Of a stretch of 40,746 nucleotides of DNA, positions 24,972-33,950 are shown in pieces. Below the pieces are notes generated by a model. It searched no databases, was not told the DNA's origin, and saw nothing but the letters and a program-made list of their open reading frames with translations. Every line of letters starts with the position of its first letter. Within the stretch, counting starts at the first letter, position 1. The translations under genes and the position numbers were made by a program. Location of the stretch: the NCBI GenBank assembly GCA_024699005.1, contig JAILQN010000271.1:1-40746 (forward strand), read 5' to 3'. Source of the DNA: Clostridia bacterium (GTDB taxonomy: Bacteria > Bacillota_A > Clostridia > Oscillospirales > Acutalibacteraceae).

Positions 24972-24993
24972 CACCTGTCATCTGTTGCCTGTC
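24935..24993. repeat. Heptamer array after cysK
   Basis: CAGGCAA and CAGGCAG are followed by an inverted run CTGTTGC, CTGTCAC, CTGTCAT, CTGTTGC in 7-nt steps. The array ends 1 nt from the cysK stop codon. Confidence 0.8.
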
Positions 24994-24994
24994 C

Positions 24995-25927
24995 TTACTC
25001 CCCAAAAAGCGCCGTCGAATAATATCTGTCTCCGCTGTCGGGAAGCAGGGCGACTATCACCTTGCCCTTGTTCTCCGGACGTTTCGCGAGCTGTATCGCG
25101 CCGTAAAGCGCCGCTCCGGAAGAGATGCCGACAGAAATGCCCTCTTTCTTTGCCAGAAGCTTTGAGGTCTCGAAAGCGTCCTGATTGGCAGCCCTGAACA
25201 CCTCGTCATACACCGCGGTATTCAGTACGTCCGGCACGAATCCTGCGCCTATTCCCTGTATCTTATGACTTCCGGCTCTGCCCTCGGAGAGTACCGGCGA
25301 GTCCTCCGGCTCCAGCGCAACGACTCTGACAGCGGGATTCCGGGATTTCAGATACTCTCCGACTCCGGTAACCGTACCGCCGGTGCCCACGCCCGCAATG
25401 AAGATATCGACTTTGCCGTCCGTGTCGTTCCAGATCTCGGGTCCGGTGGTCGCTTTATGTATGGCGGGATTCGCGGGGTTCACAAACTGCCCGGGTATAA
25501 AACTGCCGGGAATTTCGTCCGCCAGCTCCCTCGCCTTCGCGATGGCGCCTTTCATGCCCTTCGCACCTTCGGTCAGAACGAGCTCGGCGCCGTAGGCTCT
25601 GAGGATATTCCTGCGCTCCACGCTCATGGTCTCCGGCATGGTGAGAATGATGCGGTATCCCTTTGACGCGGCTATCGAAGCCAGACCTATACCCGTATTG
25701 CCGGAAGTCGGCTCTATGATGACCGAGCCTTCCTTAAGAAGTCCCTTCGCCTCTGCGTCTTCGATCATCGCTTTAGCAATACGGTCCTTCACGCTGCCGG
25801 CGGGATTGAAATATTCAAGTTTGACCAGAACGGTCGCCTCAAGCCCGAGTTCCTTTTCGATATTGACTACCTCCACGAGCGGAGTATTGCCGATAAGTCC
25901 GAGCGTTCCCTTATATATTTTTGACAT
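24995..25927 (-). CDS. cysK: Cysteine synthase (O-acetylserine sulfhydrylase)
   Basis: A 310-residue PLP enzyme that makes cysteine from O-acetylserine and sulfide. PLP lysine 47 lies in [14 protein letters not shown]. The phosphate/substrate loop [10 protein letters not shown] follows at 72-81, and the [16 protein letters not shown] loop binds the cofactor phosphate. Length is typical. The start follows GGAGG. It lies 26 nt downstream of metY and is probably in the same operon, under control of the divergent Rrf2 regulator. Confidence 0.94.
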   Translation of the reverse strand: MSKIYKGTLGLIGNTPLVEVVNIEKELGLEATVLVKLEYFNPAGSVKDRIAKAMIEDAEAKGLLKEGSVIIEPTSGNTGIGLASIAASKGYRIILTMPETMSVERRNILRAYGAELVLTEGAKGMKGAIAKARELADEIPGSFIPGQFVNPANPAIHKATTGPEIWNDTDGKVDIFIAGVGTGGTVTGVGEYLKSRNPAVRVVALEPEDSPVLSEGRAGSHKIQGIGAGFVPDVLNTAVYDEVFRAANQDAFETSKLLAKKEGISVGISSGAALYGAIQLAKRPENKGKVIVALLPDSGDRYYSTALFGE

Positions 25928-25953
25928 GACGCCTTACCTCCGGTTTATAGTAT

Positions 25954-27234
25954 TTATATTGCCGCGAACCCGTTTTCAAGGTCTGCGATGATATCGTCTA
26001 TGTGCTCCGTGCCGATGGAAAGCCGGATCGTGTTCGGACGTATGCCCTGATCCAGAAGCTCCTCTTCCGAAAGCTGCGAATGAGTCGTGGACGCGGGATG
26101 TATCACGAGGCTCTTGACGTCCGCCACGTTCGCCAGAAGCGAGAATATTTTAAGATTATCGATGAATTTCCACGCCTCTTCCTGACCGCCTTTTATATCA
26201 AAGGTAAAGATGGAGGCGCCGCCTGCCGGGAAGTATTTTTCGTACAGAGCGTGATCGGGATGCTCCGGAAGCGCGGGGTGATTCACCTTTTCAACCAGCG
26301 GATGAGCGGTAAGGTATTCCACCACCTTCTTCGTATTTTCCGCGTGCCGTTCCAGACGGAGCGAAAGCGTTTCCACGCCCTGCAGCAGCAGGAAAGCGTT
26401 GAACGGGGAGATGCACGCGCCGGTGTCGCGCAGGAGGATCGCTCTGATATACGTTACGAACGCCGCCGGACCGACCGCGTCGTAGAACGATACTCCGTGG
26501 TAGCTGGGATTCGCCTCGGCGATGTTCGGATATTTACCGCTGGCCTTCCAGTTGAATTTGCCGGATTCCACGATTATTCCGCCGAGTGTGGTGCCGTGAC
26601 CGCCGATGAACTTTGTGGCGGAGTGGACCACGATATCCGCGCCGTGCTCTATGGGACGGATAAGATAGGGCGTACCGAATGTGTTGTCTACCACCACCGG
26701 CAGTCCGTGCTTATGCGCGATCTCCGCGATTGCGTCGATATCCGGGATATCGCTGTTGGGATTGCCCAGGGTCTCAAGATAGATCGCCCGGGTGTTCTCT
26801 CTTATCGCGGCTTCAACCTCCGCAAGGTTATGTGCGTCGACAAAAGTTGTTTCGATCCCGTACTGCGGAAGGGTATGAGACAGCAGATTATAGCTTCCGC
26901 CGTATATGGTCTTCTGCGCCACGATATGTCCGCCGTTTGCCGCGAGCGCTTCGACAGTGTAGGTTATCGCGGCTGCACCTGAAGCCAGAGCCAGAGCCGC
27001 GCTGCCGCCCTCCAGCGCCGCGAGACGTTTTTCAAGTACGTCCTGTGTGGAGTTGGTCAGTCTGCCGTAGATATTGCCCGCGTCGGCGAGTCCGAAGCGG
27101 TCTGCGGCGTGTTTGCTGTTATGAAAAACGTAGGAAGTAGTCTGATAAATGGGAACGGCGCGCGAGTCGGTCGCCGGGTCCGCCTGTTCCTGTCCTACGT
27201 GAAGCTGCAGCGTTTCAAATCTGTATTCGCTCAT
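25954..27234 (-). CDS. metY: O-acetylhomoserine sulfhydrylase
   Basis: A 426-residue Cys/Met-metabolism PLP enzyme that makes homocysteine from O-acetylhomoserine and sulfide. The N-terminus (FETLQLHVGQEQADPAT) and AVPIYQTTSYVF are typical of the O-acetylhomoserine (thiol)-lyase group; the PLP lysine is Lys208 in HSATKFIGGHGT. The length (about 426) is longer than cystathionine gamma-synthases (about 380) and fits MetY. The start follows AAGGAGGG. Transcribed with cysK from a perfect -35 promoter at 27274-27302. Confidence 0.92.
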   Translation of the reverse strand: MSEYRFETLQLHVGQEQADPATDSRAVPIYQTTSYVFHNSKHAADRFGLADAGNIYGRLTNSTQDVLEKRLAALEGGSAALALASGAAAITYTVEALAANGGHIVAQKTIYGGSYNLLSHTLPQYGIETTFVDAHNLAEVEAAIRENTRAIYLETLGNPNSDIPDIDAIAEIAHKHGLPVVVDNTFGTPYLIRPIEHGADIVVHSATKFIGGHGTTLGGIIVESGKFNWKASGKYPNIAEANPSYHGVSFYDAVGPAAFVTYIRAILLRDTGACISPFNAFLLLQGVETLSLRLERHAENTKKVVEYLTAHPLVEKVNHPALPEHPDHALYEKYFPAGGASIFTFDIKGGQEEAWKFIDNLKIFSLLANVADVKSLVIHPASTTHSQLSEEELLDQGIRPNTIRLSIGTEHIDDIIADLENGFAAI

Positions 27235-27273
27235 TTTTTTGCCCTCCTTTTAAGTCTGTAAGGTGATGGTTGG

Positions 27274-27302
27274 ATTGTATCACCATTTACCTACTGTGTC
27301 AA
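27274..27302 (-). promoter_or_regulatory. Sigma-A promoter for metY-cysK
   Basis: On the minus strand TTGACA (27302-27297), a 17-nt spacer and TACAAT (27279-27274). The leader is only about 33 nt, so there is no room for a SAM riboswitch or T-box. Confidence 0.8.
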
Positions 27303-27330
27303 TAGGCTTTTAATTTTTTTCAAATATTTC

Positions 27331-27351
27331 GGCAAATCATATTGATTTGCC
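27331..27351. promoter_or_regulatory. Palindromic operator candidate for the Rrf2 regulator
   Basis: GGCAAATCA and TGATTTGCC form perfect 9-bp arms around a 3-nt centre. The site overlaps the -35 of the Rrf2 gene and lies upstream of the metY promoter, as expected for an autoregulated local repressor. Confidence 0.6.
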
Positions 27352-27371
27352 TATTCACCCTGTGGTATAAT
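27342..27371 (+). promoter_or_regulatory. Extended -10 promoter for the Rrf2 regulator
   Basis: TTGATT (27342-27347), an 18-nt spacer ending in TGG and TATAAT (27366-27371). Confidence 0.7.
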
Positions 27372-27400
27372 AGGTAAAAACAGACAAAGGAGGTCGGCTT

Positions 27401-27811
27401 ATGATATCGACCAAAGGCCGGTATGCTCTGCGGGTAATGATAGATCTTGCGGAAAACGATACCGGAAATTACGTTCCGTTGAAGGATATAGCCGAAAGGC
27501 AGGAACTCTCCAAAAAATACCTTGAGATCATCATGAAAGAAATGGTCGACGGAAGGCTGGTTTCAGCCGCAAGCGGAAAAGGCGGCGGATATAAACTGTC
27601 AAAAAAACCGGATGAGTATATAGTCGGAGAGATACTGGAGATCATGGAAGGCACGCTCGCCTCTGTGAGCTGTCTCGCCTCAGCGACCAACGACTGCCCC
27701 CGGCAGACAAAATGCAAAACCCTGCCCTTATGGACAGAGTTTGACAATTTAGTGCGGGATTTTTTCTACGGCAAAAAACTGAGCGATCTTATCAGTCAAG
27801 GAAATCCCTGA
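27401..27811 (+). CDS. Rrf2 family transcriptional regulator (CymR/IscR-like)
   Basis: A 136-residue Rrf2 regulator: N-terminal winged helix ([19 protein letters not shown], recognition helix around [13 protein letters not shown]), glycine-rich wing ([10 protein letters not shown]) and dimerisation helix. Three cysteines (Cys91, Cys99, Cys105) lie in the loop where IscR and NsrR bind an Fe-S cluster, although the first spacing (7 residues) is longer than in IscR. CymR, the cysteine-metabolism repressor of Bacillus, lacks this trio. Its divergent position to metY-cysK argues for a sulfur-status regulator; whether it carries a cluster is open. The start follows AAAGGAGG. Its stop region overlaps the end of rpoD by 20 nt, convergently. 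Confidence 0.85.
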   Translation: MISTKGRYALRVMIDLAENDTGNYVPLKDIAERQELSKKYLEIIMKEMVDGRLVSAASGKGGGYKLSKKPDEYIVGEILEIMEGTLASVSCLASATNDCPRQTKCKTLPLWTEFDNLVRDFFYGKKLSDLISQGNP

Positions 27812-30119
27812 GCTTTTTGCTTCTCTGCGGATGACGGAGTTTGCGAAGAGCCTTCGCCTCGATCTGTCTGATACGCTCACGGGTGACGTTGAACGCCTCT
27901 CCGACTTCCTCGAGAGTCTTGGGATGGCCGTCCCCGAGACCGAAACGCTGGCGCAGGACCTCCGCCTCCCTGGGAGTCAGGGTCTTGAGCACGTCGTCAA
28001 GCGCCTCTTTGAGCAGCTGCTGCGACGCAGCATCGGCGGGAGCCTGGGCCTCGTCGTCTGGGATAAAGTCGCCGAGATGCGAATCCTCCTCCTCGCCTAT
28101 CGGGGTATCGAGGGATACAGGCTCCTGAGCTATCTTCATGATCTCGCGCACCTTCTCGGGGGACATGCCCAGTTCGTCGGCGATCTCCTCGGGAGTCGGT
28201 TCTCTGCCGTTCTGATGAAGCAGCTGGGTATTGGTCTTTTTGACCTTGTTTATAGTCTCCACCATGTGGACAGGGATCCTTATTGTCCTCGCCTGATCCG
28301 CGATGGCTCTTGTTATCGCCTGTCTTATCCACCACGTGGCATAAGTGCTGAACTTGAAGCCCTTTGTATAATCGAATTTTTCAACGGCTTTGATAAGTCC
28401 CAGGTTGCCTTCCTGTATAAGATCCAGGAACTGAAGCCCCCTGCCGCCGTAACGTTTTGCGATGGAAACGACCAACCTGAGATTGGCAGCCTCAAGGCGT
28501 TTTTTTGCCTCTTCATCTCCGCTGCCGATACGCATGGCCAGCTCTATCTCCTCTTCGGGGGCAAGCAGCGGCACACGGCCGATATCACGCAGATACATCC
28601 TGACCGGATCGTCGATGCCGAGTACGACGCCTTCGCCGCTTTTATCGATGGTATCGGTTATAAGCAGGTCCTTGTCGTAATTGTCGGTCTCCGATATATC
28701 GTCGACTGTCTGGATGCCGTTCGCATCAAGGGTCTCGAACAGTTTATCTATAAACTTGTCGCCCTCGTTCTCGTGATCCTCCAGGAAACGGTCGATCTCG
28801 GATGAAGTGATGTTTCCGGTCTTTTTCGCTTTGTCGATTATCCTCTTGATGAGCGCTGCCTGACGCTCGGCGCGGCGGGTCGCGGCGCTGCGCTTTACCG
28901 GTTTGCCGTCCGCATCGGATTCCGCGCCGGAAAGATCTTCATCGTCCTCGTCGTCAAAATCATCATCGAGATCGTCATCGGGAATAGGCTCATCATCGGA
29001 CGAACCTGTCGTCGGGTAATATAAGATATCATCATCGTCATCCGGTATATCATCGGGGATGTGTACCGGTGTGAGTTCTTCATCCTCGTCATGGTCATCA
29101 AGGATTTCAAACGGAGGCAATTCGTCGTCATCGTCATCATCATCCGGGATTTCGTCATAAGACTCATCCTCATCGATCTCCGGTACCGGTGCCTCTTCCG
29201 CCTTATCTTCCGCCTTGACTGGCTCTTCCTCCCTGATTTCCTCAACGGGCGTTTCTTCGGTCCCGGTTTCCGCTGCTTTTTTCTTTGAAGCTGCCTTTTT
29301 GCGTTTTGTCTTCGCCGGCTTCAGCTCTTCTGCGTTTACTTCCTCTGCGGGAAGGGCTTCGGCTTCAGCCTCCTCGGTTTTTTCTTTTGCAGAAGCCTTC
29401 TTGCGGCCCGCGGTTTTCTTTGCCGGCTTCGGCTCCTCGATTTTAACTTCCCCGGCGGGAACCGCTTCGGCTTCAGCTTCTTCAGCTTTTTCCTTAACGG
29501 GAGCCTTCTTGCGGCCCGCTGTTTTCTTTGCGGGCTTCGGTTCCTCGGTTTTTACTTCCACGGCGGGAGCCGCTTCGGCTTCAGCTTCCTCAACCTTTTC
29601 CTTGGCGGGAGTCTTTTTGCGGCCAGCGTTTTTCTTTGCGGGCTTCGGTTCCTCGGTTTTTACTTCCACGGCGGGAGCCGCTTCGGCTTCAGCTTCTTCA
29701 GCTTTTTCCTTAACGGGAGCCTTTTTGCGGCTCACGGTTTTCTTTGCGGGCTTCGGTTCCTCAGCTTTTGCTTCCCCGACAGGAACCTCTTCGGTTTCAG
29801 CTTCCGCAGCCTTTTTCTCAGCGGGAGCCTTTTTGCGGCTCACGGTCTTCTTAGCGGGTTTCGGTTCTTCAGCCTTTGCTTCCACGGTCAGAGCGGCTTC
29901 GGCTTTAACGGGCTCGGCTTTCGGCGCCGCCTTTTTGCGGGCAGCGGACTTTTCGGAGGGCTTGGTCTCCTCGGCGGGGACCGCTTCGGCCTTCACTTCC
30001 CCGGTCTTTTTCTTTGAAGCATTCTTCCTGGAGGCAGCGGGACGCTTAGCCGGTTTGACCGTTTCCGAAACGATCTTCTCTGTTTCTTCGTTCTTTGCTG
30101 ACTGTTTTTTTGTTGCCAT
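27792..30119 (-). CDS. rpoD: Primary sigma factor RpoD with a long Lys/Ala/Glu-repeat extension
   Basis: A 775-residue housekeeping sigma factor, much longer than the roughly 370 residues usual in Firmicutes. The C-terminal half is normal: region 1.1-like (about 420-480), region 1.2 ([17 protein letters not shown]), region 2 ([44 protein letters not shown]), region 3, and region 4 ([20 protein letters not shown], ending RDFLD). Residues 1-310 are rich in Lys, Ala, Pro and Glu, with [13 protein letters not shown] motifs starting at 84, 120, 156, 192, 228 and 264, an exact 36-residue period. Residues 313-400 are highly acidic (Asp/Glu runs). The start follows AAGGAGG and lies 12 nt after dnaG. 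Confidence 0.95.
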   Translation of the reverse strand: MATKKQSAKNEETEKIVSETVKPAKRPAASRKNASKKKTGEVKAEAVPAEETKPSEKSAARKKAAPKAEPVKAEAALTVEAKAEEPKPAKKTVSRKKAPAEKKAAEAETEEVPVGEAKAEEPKPAKKTVSRKKAPVKEKAEEAEAEAAPAVEVKTEEPKPAKKNAGRKKTPAKEKVEEAEAEAAPAVEVKTEEPKPAKKTAGRKKAPVKEKAEEAEAEAVPAGEVKIEEPKPAKKTAGRKKASAKEKTEEAEAEALPAEEVNAEELKPAKTKRKKAASKKKAAETGTEETPVEEIREEEPVKAEDKAEEAPVPEIDEDESYDEIPDDDDDDDELPPFEILDDHDEDEELTPVHIPDDIPDDDDDILYYPTTGSSDDEPIPDDDLDDDFDDEDDEDLSGAESDADGKPVKRSAATRRAERQAALIKRIIDKAKKTGNITSSEIDRFLEDHENEGDKFIDKLFETLDANGIQTVDDISETDNYDKDLLITDTIDKSGEGVVLGIDDPVRMYLRDIGRVPLLAPEEEIELAMRIGSGDEEAKKRLEAANLRLVVSIAKRYGGRGLQFLDLIQEGNLGLIKAVEKFDYTKGFKFSTYATWWIRQAITRAIADQARTIRIPVHMVETINKVKKTNTQLLHQNGREPTPEEIADELGMSPEKVREIMKIAQEPVSLDTPIGEEEDSHLGDFIPDDEAQAPADAASQQLLKEALDDVLKTLTPREAEVLRQRFGLGDGHPKTLEEVGEAFNVTRERIRQIEAKALRKLRHPQRSKKLRDFLD
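29267..29870 (-). repeat. 108-bp in-frame tandem repeat inside rpoD
   Basis: About six units of 108 bp, with clear nucleotide similarity between neighbouring copies (the middle units are closest). Units keep the frame and encode the 36-residue Lys/Ala/Glu repeat. Copy number could vary between strains by slippage or recombination. Confidence 0.85.
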
Positions 30120-30131
30120 TATAGTTCCTCC

Positions 30132-31934
30132 TTAAGTTTTTCCGTTGCCGGTTCCTCCGGCATCCGCAAAATTGCGTTTTTTGCCCAAGATTTTGAAAGC
30201 GTTTGAAAATTCCTCGTCCGTCATGCTGCCCGGTCTTGCCGCGCTGCGCAGCGCCTTCTGCTGTTTCATTATCGCGATACAGTCCAGCGCTTCGGCGCGG
30301 GATCCGGTCATGCCCGTCTGCGACCTGTTTGAAATAAGCTTGGAAACGTAGCCGGTCTCATCATCCTCGAGATCGGCGGCAAGCAGCGTCAGATCTATCC
30401 GCTGCCCGTTCTCCGCACGCGACGCGATAAGCTCCCAGAGTTTTTTGTTCTCCTCCGCGAAAAATGACTCCGGATCCACACTGTCCCTGATCTTATCGAA
30501 CAGTTCCGGATCCTTAAGGATGATACCGAGCAGGGTCTCCTCTGCCGCGCTCGCCGTAAGATTCTGCCGTCTGAGGGGATTGAACTTCCGGTACCGGTCA
30601 TTTTCGTCAAAGCTCGCAGCCTTCCGGAAACGCTCCTGATTGCCGCGGCGTCTGAGCCGCTCGGCGCGGTGACGCACCTGAGCCATGATAGCGTCCTTGG
30701 ACACCCCCAGCTGCTCCGCCAGAGCGGAAGCGTAAACGTCGCGCTTTATCTCGTTTCTTATCCCGGCGATGATCTCCGCCGCGTTGTTGAGATAAGCGGT
30801 CTTATCTTCATCGGAGGAAAGATCAAGCGAGCCCTTCGCGTTCTCAAGCTCAAAATCGGTCACACTGACGGCTCCCTCAATGATCGAGCGCATCTTCCCG
30901 ACTCCGAGCCTGTTTATGATCTCGTCGGAGTCTTTGCCGCCGGTCAGCCTTGCCACCTTGACGCGCAGCTCGGTTTCGGAAAGTATATCTATCGCCTTTT
31001 TTGTAGCCTTCTGCCCGGCCTCATCCGCGTCGTAGGACAGTATAATCTCTTCGCAGTATTTTGACAGGAGCTTAGCCTGCTCGCGGGTGAAGGCTGTTCC
31101 CAGCCCCGCCACGGCGTTTGTGAACCCTGCCTGATGATAGGAGATAACGTCCATATACCCCTCGCAGAGTATGATGCTTTTCGGATTCTCCCTTTTGACG
31201 AAGTTGAGCGCGAACACTCCGTTGGTCTTTTTATAGACGGGCGTATCGGAAGTATTCAGGTATTTGGGTTTGGAATCGTCCAGCACCCTGCCCCCGAAAC
31301 CAATAACGCTGCCGCGCACGTCGAAGATAGGGAACATCACACGGTTGCGGAAAGCGTCTATCACACCTCCGTTTCTTGAGCGTTTCGCAAGGTCGGCAGC
31401 GAGCAGCACGTCGTCCGTAAAACCCTCGGACCGCATGTGACGGATAAGCCCGTCCCACCGGTCCGGCGCGTACCCAAGACCGAAATGACGTATGGTCTCG
31501 TTCGTCAGACGCCTGCCGGTAAAATACTCCAACCCCTGCCTGCCTGCCGGAGTGAACAGCGCTTTGTGATAGAACCTTGCGGCCTCTTTATTCGCGTCAA
31601 GAATAGCTCTTCTCAGCTTTGCCGCCGTATCATCAAAGCCGTCAAGTGGCAGATCCAGCCCGGCCTTATCCGCAAGGAATCTGACAGCCTCGGCATAATC
31701 CAGTCCTTCAATGTTTTTGATGAACGTGATAACGTCGCCGCCGCTGCCGCAGCCGAAGCAGTAATACGACTGTGTGTCGGAATAAACGCAGAAAGAAGGC
31801 GTCCGCTCGTTGTGGAACGGACAAAGCCCCATAGAATACCTGCCTCCCCCGCGGAGTTCGACGTAAGAGGAGACTATATCGGTGATGTCGCTGCGGGCTT
31901 TCAGTTCAGTAAGGAAATCCTCGTTATACCGCAC
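30132..31934 (-). CDS. dnaG: DNA primase
   Basis: A 600-residue primase that makes RNA primers at the replication fork. It has a CHC2 zinc finger (LCPFHNERTPSF with Cys38 and His41, then YYCFGCG with Cys59 and Cys62), a catalytic core with the Toprim motifs LCEGYMDVISY and LSYDADEAGQ, and a C-terminal helicase-binding domain. I chose GTG 31934, which sits 5-6 nt after GGGGGTG; an in-frame TTG at 31958 has no such signal. It is followed after 12 nt by rpoD, the classical macromolecular-synthesis order. Confidence 0.94.
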   Translation of the reverse strand: MRYNEDFLTELKARSDITDIVSSYVELRGGGRYSMGLCPFHNERTPSFCVYSDTQSYYCFGCGSGGDVITFIKNIEGLDYAEAVRFLADKAGLDLPLDGFDDTAAKLRRAILDANKEAARFYHKALFTPAGRQGLEYFTGRRLTNETIRHFGLGYAPDRWDGLIRHMRSEGFTDDVLLAADLAKRSRNGGVIDAFRNRVMFPIFDVRGSVIGFGGRVLDDSKPKYLNTSDTPVYKKTNGVFALNFVKRENPKSIILCEGYMDVISYHQAGFTNAVAGLGTAFTREQAKLLSKYCEEIILSYDADEAGQKATKKAIDILSETELRVKVARLTGGKDSDEIINRLGVGKMRSIIEGAVSVTDFELENAKGSLDLSSDEDKTAYLNNAAEIIAGIRNEIKRDVYASALAEQLGVSKDAIMAQVRHRAERLRRRGNQERFRKAASFDENDRYRKFNPLRRQNLTASAAEETLLGIILKDPELFDKIRDSVDPESFFAEENKKLWELIASRAENGQRIDLTLLAADLEDDETGYVSKLISNRSQTGMTGSRAEALDCIAIMKQQKALRSAARPGSMTDEEFSNAFKILGKKRNFADAGGTGNGKT

Positions 31935-31968
31935 AACATCACCCCCATACCGATACAAATACTATTAT

Positions 31969-31997
31969 AATATACACCTGTATTATTAAAATGTCAA
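31969..31997 (-). promoter_or_regulatory. Sigma-A promoter for dnaG-rpoD
   Basis: On the minus strand TTGACA (31997-31992), a 17-nt spacer and TATATT (31974-31969). It is back to back with the promoter at 32017-32045, with 19 nt between the two -35 boxes. Confidence 0.75.
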
Positions 31998-32016
31998 GTA
32001 TTTTTTGCCGGAATTA

Positions 32017-32045
32017 TTGACAACAAAAACCAACCGTATTATAAT
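32017..32045 (+). promoter_or_regulatory. Perfect-consensus sigma-A promoter
   Basis: TTGACA (32017-32022), a 17-nt spacer and TATAAT (32040-32045): both hexamers and the spacing are ideal. It drives the small unknown gene at 32078. Confidence 0.9.
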
Positions 32046-32077
32046 ATTTTGTATATTTATTAATCAGGAGCATCATT

Positions 32078-32473
32078 ATGAAAACTTTTGTTCCCAAGTC
32101 CGGGAAAGAAAAAAACGTCTGTTATATCGGTTACCCGGGTCTTACTTACGATCAGCTTGTCGACTGGACCAACGACATAGTGCACAACCTGAGGATCAAA
32201 AACCGGAACCGGGTGGTATTCCCCACCGTGGTGCTCGCTTCCGAAGAAGTGACGGATGAATTCCGAAAATCGATGAAATTTCTTGAGTTCCGGGCCACCG
32301 GCGCACGCCTCGGAAACGAATGCCCTATGATGGCAGACGGGGTACTGTCGGCCTCCCGCGGGAAGACCCGGATCATAACGGATTCGGAACTCCTTCGCGA
32401 CCGGGCCGGAGCGGAGCACCATACTCAGGAGGATCTTGCGGATATAATAACCGGCAAGGCGAGAAAGTTTTAG
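32078..32473 (+). CDS. Small protein of unknown function
   Basis: A 131-residue protein that I do not recognise. It starts MKTFVPKSGKEKNVCYIGYP, has no signal peptide or membrane segment, and is of mixed composition with two cysteines (NVCYIG and NECPMM) and a charged, His-containing C-terminus (GAEHHTQEDLADI). The start follows AGGAG at 7 nt and a perfect-consensus promoter, so it is probably well expressed. Divergent to dnaG. The next gene begins 133 nt downstream behind its own GGAG. Real gene status rests on promoter, ribosome-binding site and coding texture. Confidence 0.75.
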   Translation: MKTFVPKSGKEKNVCYIGYPGLTYDQLVDWTNDIVHNLRIKNRNRVVFPTVVLASEEVTDEFRKSMKFLEFRATGARLGNECPMMADGVLSASRGKTRIITDSELLRDRAGAEHHTQEDLADIITGKARKF

Positions 32474-32606
32474 CGCAACACATACGATGCCCTTAAAGTG
32501 TTGCCGTTTTAACAAAACGTTAAAAAAAACATAAAAAATAATTAATCACACAACAACCGTTTTGTGGTATATAAAACAGTATAAAAATACGATTGGAGTT
32601 ATATTT

Positions 32607-33854
32607 ATGCAATTACAACAGCTTATCGACCGGAAAAACGAAGCAGCAAAATTCATGGTCGACAAAATCACCTACATCATCAAAAACTTTGAGACCCGCG
32701 CTCCGGGTTCCAAAGGCGAAGAGCAATGCGCCCGCTATATGGCTGATTACATGAAAAACGAGTGCGGATGCGAATATTCCGAAGTGGAATCCTTCCGGGA
32801 GCATCCCGGCGCGTTCTTCGGCTGGATATACATCACGGTCACTTTTGCGCTGGCGTCCATTATCCTGTTCTTCTTCATGCCCATCGTCTCCGTTATCCTT
32901 ATTGTCGTCGGCCTCACCCTCGCGGTCCTGGAATTCGGGCTTTACAAAAAGGCTGTCGACTGGATGTTCCCGGAGAAAACCGGCCACAGCGTTACCGCAA
33001 TCAAAAAATGCTCCGGCGAGACCAAGCGCAGGGTGTTTTTTGACGGTCACATAGACGCCACGTGGGAATGGCCCGTCAACTACTATTTCGGCGGCGTCGC
33101 GTTTGAGGCACACGCAATGATCGGCTTCGCCGGCGCGTTCTATTATCTTATTCTTTCCATCGTCTATATGGCGAAATTCGGTATACATTTCGGTATGATC
33201 GACAAGACTGCCGCTCATCCGTTCTATGTGGCGGCGCTCGCAGGTCTGGTATTCGTTCCGTTCCTCATCGGTCTTTACTTCCTCTCCAACGAGAGAAGAG
33301 TCGTTGACGGCGCGAACGACAATCTCTCCGGCTGTTATATGGGCATAACCATCCTCAAAGAGCTTCATGACGCGGGCATCACTCTTGAGAATACCGAGGT
33401 CGGCGTCATCCTCGCGGGCAGTGAGGAATCGGGTCTTCGCGGCGCCCAGGCATGGGCTCAGGCGCACGAGCACGACTATGACGACGTTCCCACATTCATA
33501 TACTCCTACGACACCATTTACGATCCGAAATACCTTATGGTCAATTACCGCAACATCAACGCCACCATAGCGACGGACAAGGAAGTCGGCGATCTGTTCT
33601 ATGACGCGGCCCAGGAGATAGGCGTACACTGCACGAAGGGCATGGTCCCGCCGATGGGCGGCGCCACCAACGGAGCTGCTTACGCGCAGAAGGGCTTCCG
33701 CGCGACCGACATCACAGGACTTAACCATAAACTCGAGAACTACTACCACACCCGCCGTGACACCTACGACAATATGAACGAAAAGGGTCTGGCGGACTGC
33801 TACGCCGCCAGCGTAAAGGTCCTTGAAAAGATCGACAACGGCGCGCTGGACTGA
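32607..33854 (+). CDS. M28-like metallopeptidase with inserted membrane segments
   Basis: A 415-residue protein. Zinc-peptidase M28 motifs are split by hydrophobic segments. GHIDATWEW (His148, Asp150) comes after two membrane helices (about 71-88 and 90-110). DGANDNLSG (Asp238) follows two more (about 172-188 and 206-226). Then come GSEESGLRGAQ (Glu273, Glu274) and a final His in LENYYHTRRDT. Thus all expected metal and catalytic residues are present, making an active aminopeptidase or carboxypeptidase-type enzyme plausible. The start follows GGAG at 8 nt. Substrate and side of the membrane are not evident. A strong terminator follows. Confidence 0.82.
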   Translation: MQLQQLIDRKNEAAKFMVDKITYIIKNFETRAPGSKGEEQCARYMADYMKNECGCEYSEVESFREHPGAFFGWIYITVTFALASIILFFFMPIVSVILIVVGLTLAVLEFGLYKKAVDWMFPEKTGHSVTAIKKCSGETKRRVFFDGHIDATWEWPVNYYFGGVAFEAHAMIGFAGAFYYLILSIVYMAKFGIHFGMIDKTAAHPFYVAALAGLVFVPFLIGLYFLSNERRVVDGANDNLSGCYMGITILKELHDAGITLENTEVGVILAGSEESGLRGAQAWAQAHEHDYDDVPTFIYSYDTIYDPKYLMVNYRNINATIATDKEVGDLFYDAAQEIGVHCTKGMVPPMGGATNGAAYAQKGFRATDITGLNHKLENYYHTRRDTYDNMNEKGLADCYAASVKVLEKIDNGALD

Positions 33855-33870
33855 TATACAGACAGAATCC

Positions 33871-33903
33871 ACCGGGCATCCGAAAGGACGCCCGGTATTT
33901 TTT
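33871..33903 (+). terminator. Terminator after the M28-like gene
   Basis: ACCGGGC (33871-33877) pairs with GCCCGGT (33890-33896) and is followed by ATTTTTT. Confidence 0.88.
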
Positions 33904-33950
33904 CGGCTTATCCTGAGCATAGGAGATCCGAACCCGGATCGAATCTCTTA

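Noticed and set aside
27235..27273. SAM riboswitch or T-box before metY
   Set aside because: The predicted leader is only about 33 nt long, too short for either.
29215..30135. A 306-codon plus-strand frame with Phe/Ala/Ser repeats
   Set aside because: It is the antisense of the Lys/Ala/Glu repeat of rpoD; the repeat pattern follows from the sense strand, and it lacks a ribosome-binding site.
32613..33920. A 435-codon minus-strand frame opposite the M28-like gene
   Set aside because: The plus strand has the peptidase motifs, a GGAG site and a terminator at its end. The minus frame starts within that terminator region and matches nothing.
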